Below the pieces are notes generated by a model. That model worked only from the letters and a program-made list of their open reading frames with translations, was not told where the DNA came from and did no database searches. Source: Pseudomonadota bacterium (GTDB lineage: Bacteria > Pseudomonadota > Alphaproteobacteria > Rhizobiales > Rhizobiaceae). From it: a stretch of 8,462 bases of DNA. Position numbers and translations under genes: made by a program. The stretch is taken from contig JAEWFU010000509.1 in assembly GCA_023388675.1 (NCBI GenBank), positions 1 to 8,462 of the forward strand, written 5' to 3'. Shown one piece after another: positions 8,103 to 8,462 of this stretch. The first letter of the stretch is position 1; each line of letters starts with the position of its first letter.

Positions 8103-8462
8103 TTACGGGTTCAGCGCCGCGCAATCCGGCGCGTCGCGGGAGGGAAGACCGATTGCATCGAACTCCTCCTTCGTCATGCCGAGCTTCTGGTCGACATTGT
8201 CGACCTTCGCCTTGAAGGTGTTGTGCAGATTGCCGTCCGCGTCCTGCACCACCTCGGTGATGAACACCGAGCCGATCGCCTGGCGGTTCTCGTCGAGCTT
8301 GATGTGACCGTTCGGGGCATCGAACTCCATGGCCGAAAGCGCTTCGTGGAAGTTCTTCTGATCGTCGTCCAGCTCTCCGCCGATCTTCTCCAGCGCCATC
8401 AGGGTCGCCAGCGTCGCGCCGTAATAGTTGGTGGCGAAAAGCGATGGCGACGGCAGCCCGTC
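8103..8462 (-). CDS. Periplasmic substrate-binding protein, LivK/HAAT type (C-terminal part)
   Basis: Only the last 119 residues are in the window; the frame is open to the right edge, so an apparent start at 8399 is just an internal methionine. The segment has the style of type I periplasmic binding proteins of branched-chain amino acid-type transporters: an FATNYYGATLATLMALEKIG helix-strand region, then FHEALSAMEFDAPNGHIKLDENRQ, in which a 'G-x-I/V-x-L/F-D-x-N-x-Q' block is followed by strands SVFITEVV and NTFKAKV of the C-terminal lobe. It ends in a short tail with a lone cysteine (DAPDCAALNP). This protein should deliver the solute to LivH/LivM in the periplasm. It is unusual that the dehydrogenase and regulator genes separate it from its permeases. 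Confidence 0.85.
   Translation of the reverse strand, partial: DGLPSPSLFATNYYGATLATLMALEKIGGELDDDQKNFHEALSAMEFDAPNGHIKLDENRQAIGSVFITEVVQDADGNLHNTFKAKVDNVDQKLGMTKEEFDAIGLPSRDAPDCAALNP

Noticed and set aside
6859..8124. A longer dehydrogenase starting at 8124
   Set aside because: The extra 44 residues cross both intergenic hairpins and overlap the end of the binding-protein gene. They are Arg/Pro-rich and unlike the family, while the ATG at 7992 has its own ribosome binding site.
8103..8399. A separate 98-residue small protein at the right end
   Set aside because: The frame is open to the window edge and upstream codons continue the same binding-protein fold, so this is the C-terminus of a larger protein.

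Overview
The window is high-GC DNA, roughly 60-65% by eye. Its homologies (LivH/M/G/F-type transporter, AraC regulator, iron-type alcohol dehydrogenase, Tm-1-like/UPF0261 domain, TIM-barrel 'PEP hydrolase-like' protein) suggest an alphaproteobacterium, probably of the Rhizobiales. This is a judgement from gene content and protein style; no rRNA or other marker is present. All eight genes lie on the minus strand, so transcription runs from right (8462) to left (1).

In transcription order: (1) the C-terminal end of a periplasmic substrate-binding protein of the branched-chain amino acid (HAAT) type, cut by the right edge; (2) a 110-bp gap with two strong hairpins; (3) an iron-type alcohol dehydrogenase; (4) a 103-bp gap; (5) an AraC-family regulator with an N-terminal cupin-like sensor domain; (6) a gap of about 140-180 bp with a terminator-like hairpin, a second hairpin, a perfect 16-bp palindrome and a strong Shine-Dalgarno; (7) a tight cluster of LivH permease, LivM permease, LivG ATPase, a LivF ATPase fused to a complete Tm-1-like domain, and a TIM-barrel PEP hydrolase-like protein cut by the left edge. 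Within this last cluster the spacings are +3, -4, -8 and +4 bp, so translation is probably coupled.

The genes read as one uptake-and-catabolism locus. The binding protein captures a small, probably polar organic solute, LivH/LivM/LivG/LivF import it, and the dehydrogenase and the Tm-1-like/TIM-barrel pair probably act on it or its products. The AraC protein, encoded inside the locus, is the likely regulator. The substrate cannot be read from the sequence.

The most notable feature is the 733-residue fusion of a transporter ATPase to a Tm-1-like domain, followed 4 bp later by the TIM-barrel protein. In plant Tm-1 proteins the Tm-1-like and TIM-barrel domains are the two halves of one polypeptide. 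Here the first half is joined to the transport motor and the second is the next gene. Other oddities are a lysine at the LivG Q-loop glutamine position, altered cofactor-binding motifs in the dehydrogenase, and a strong ribosome binding site feeding an ATG that is out of frame with livH.
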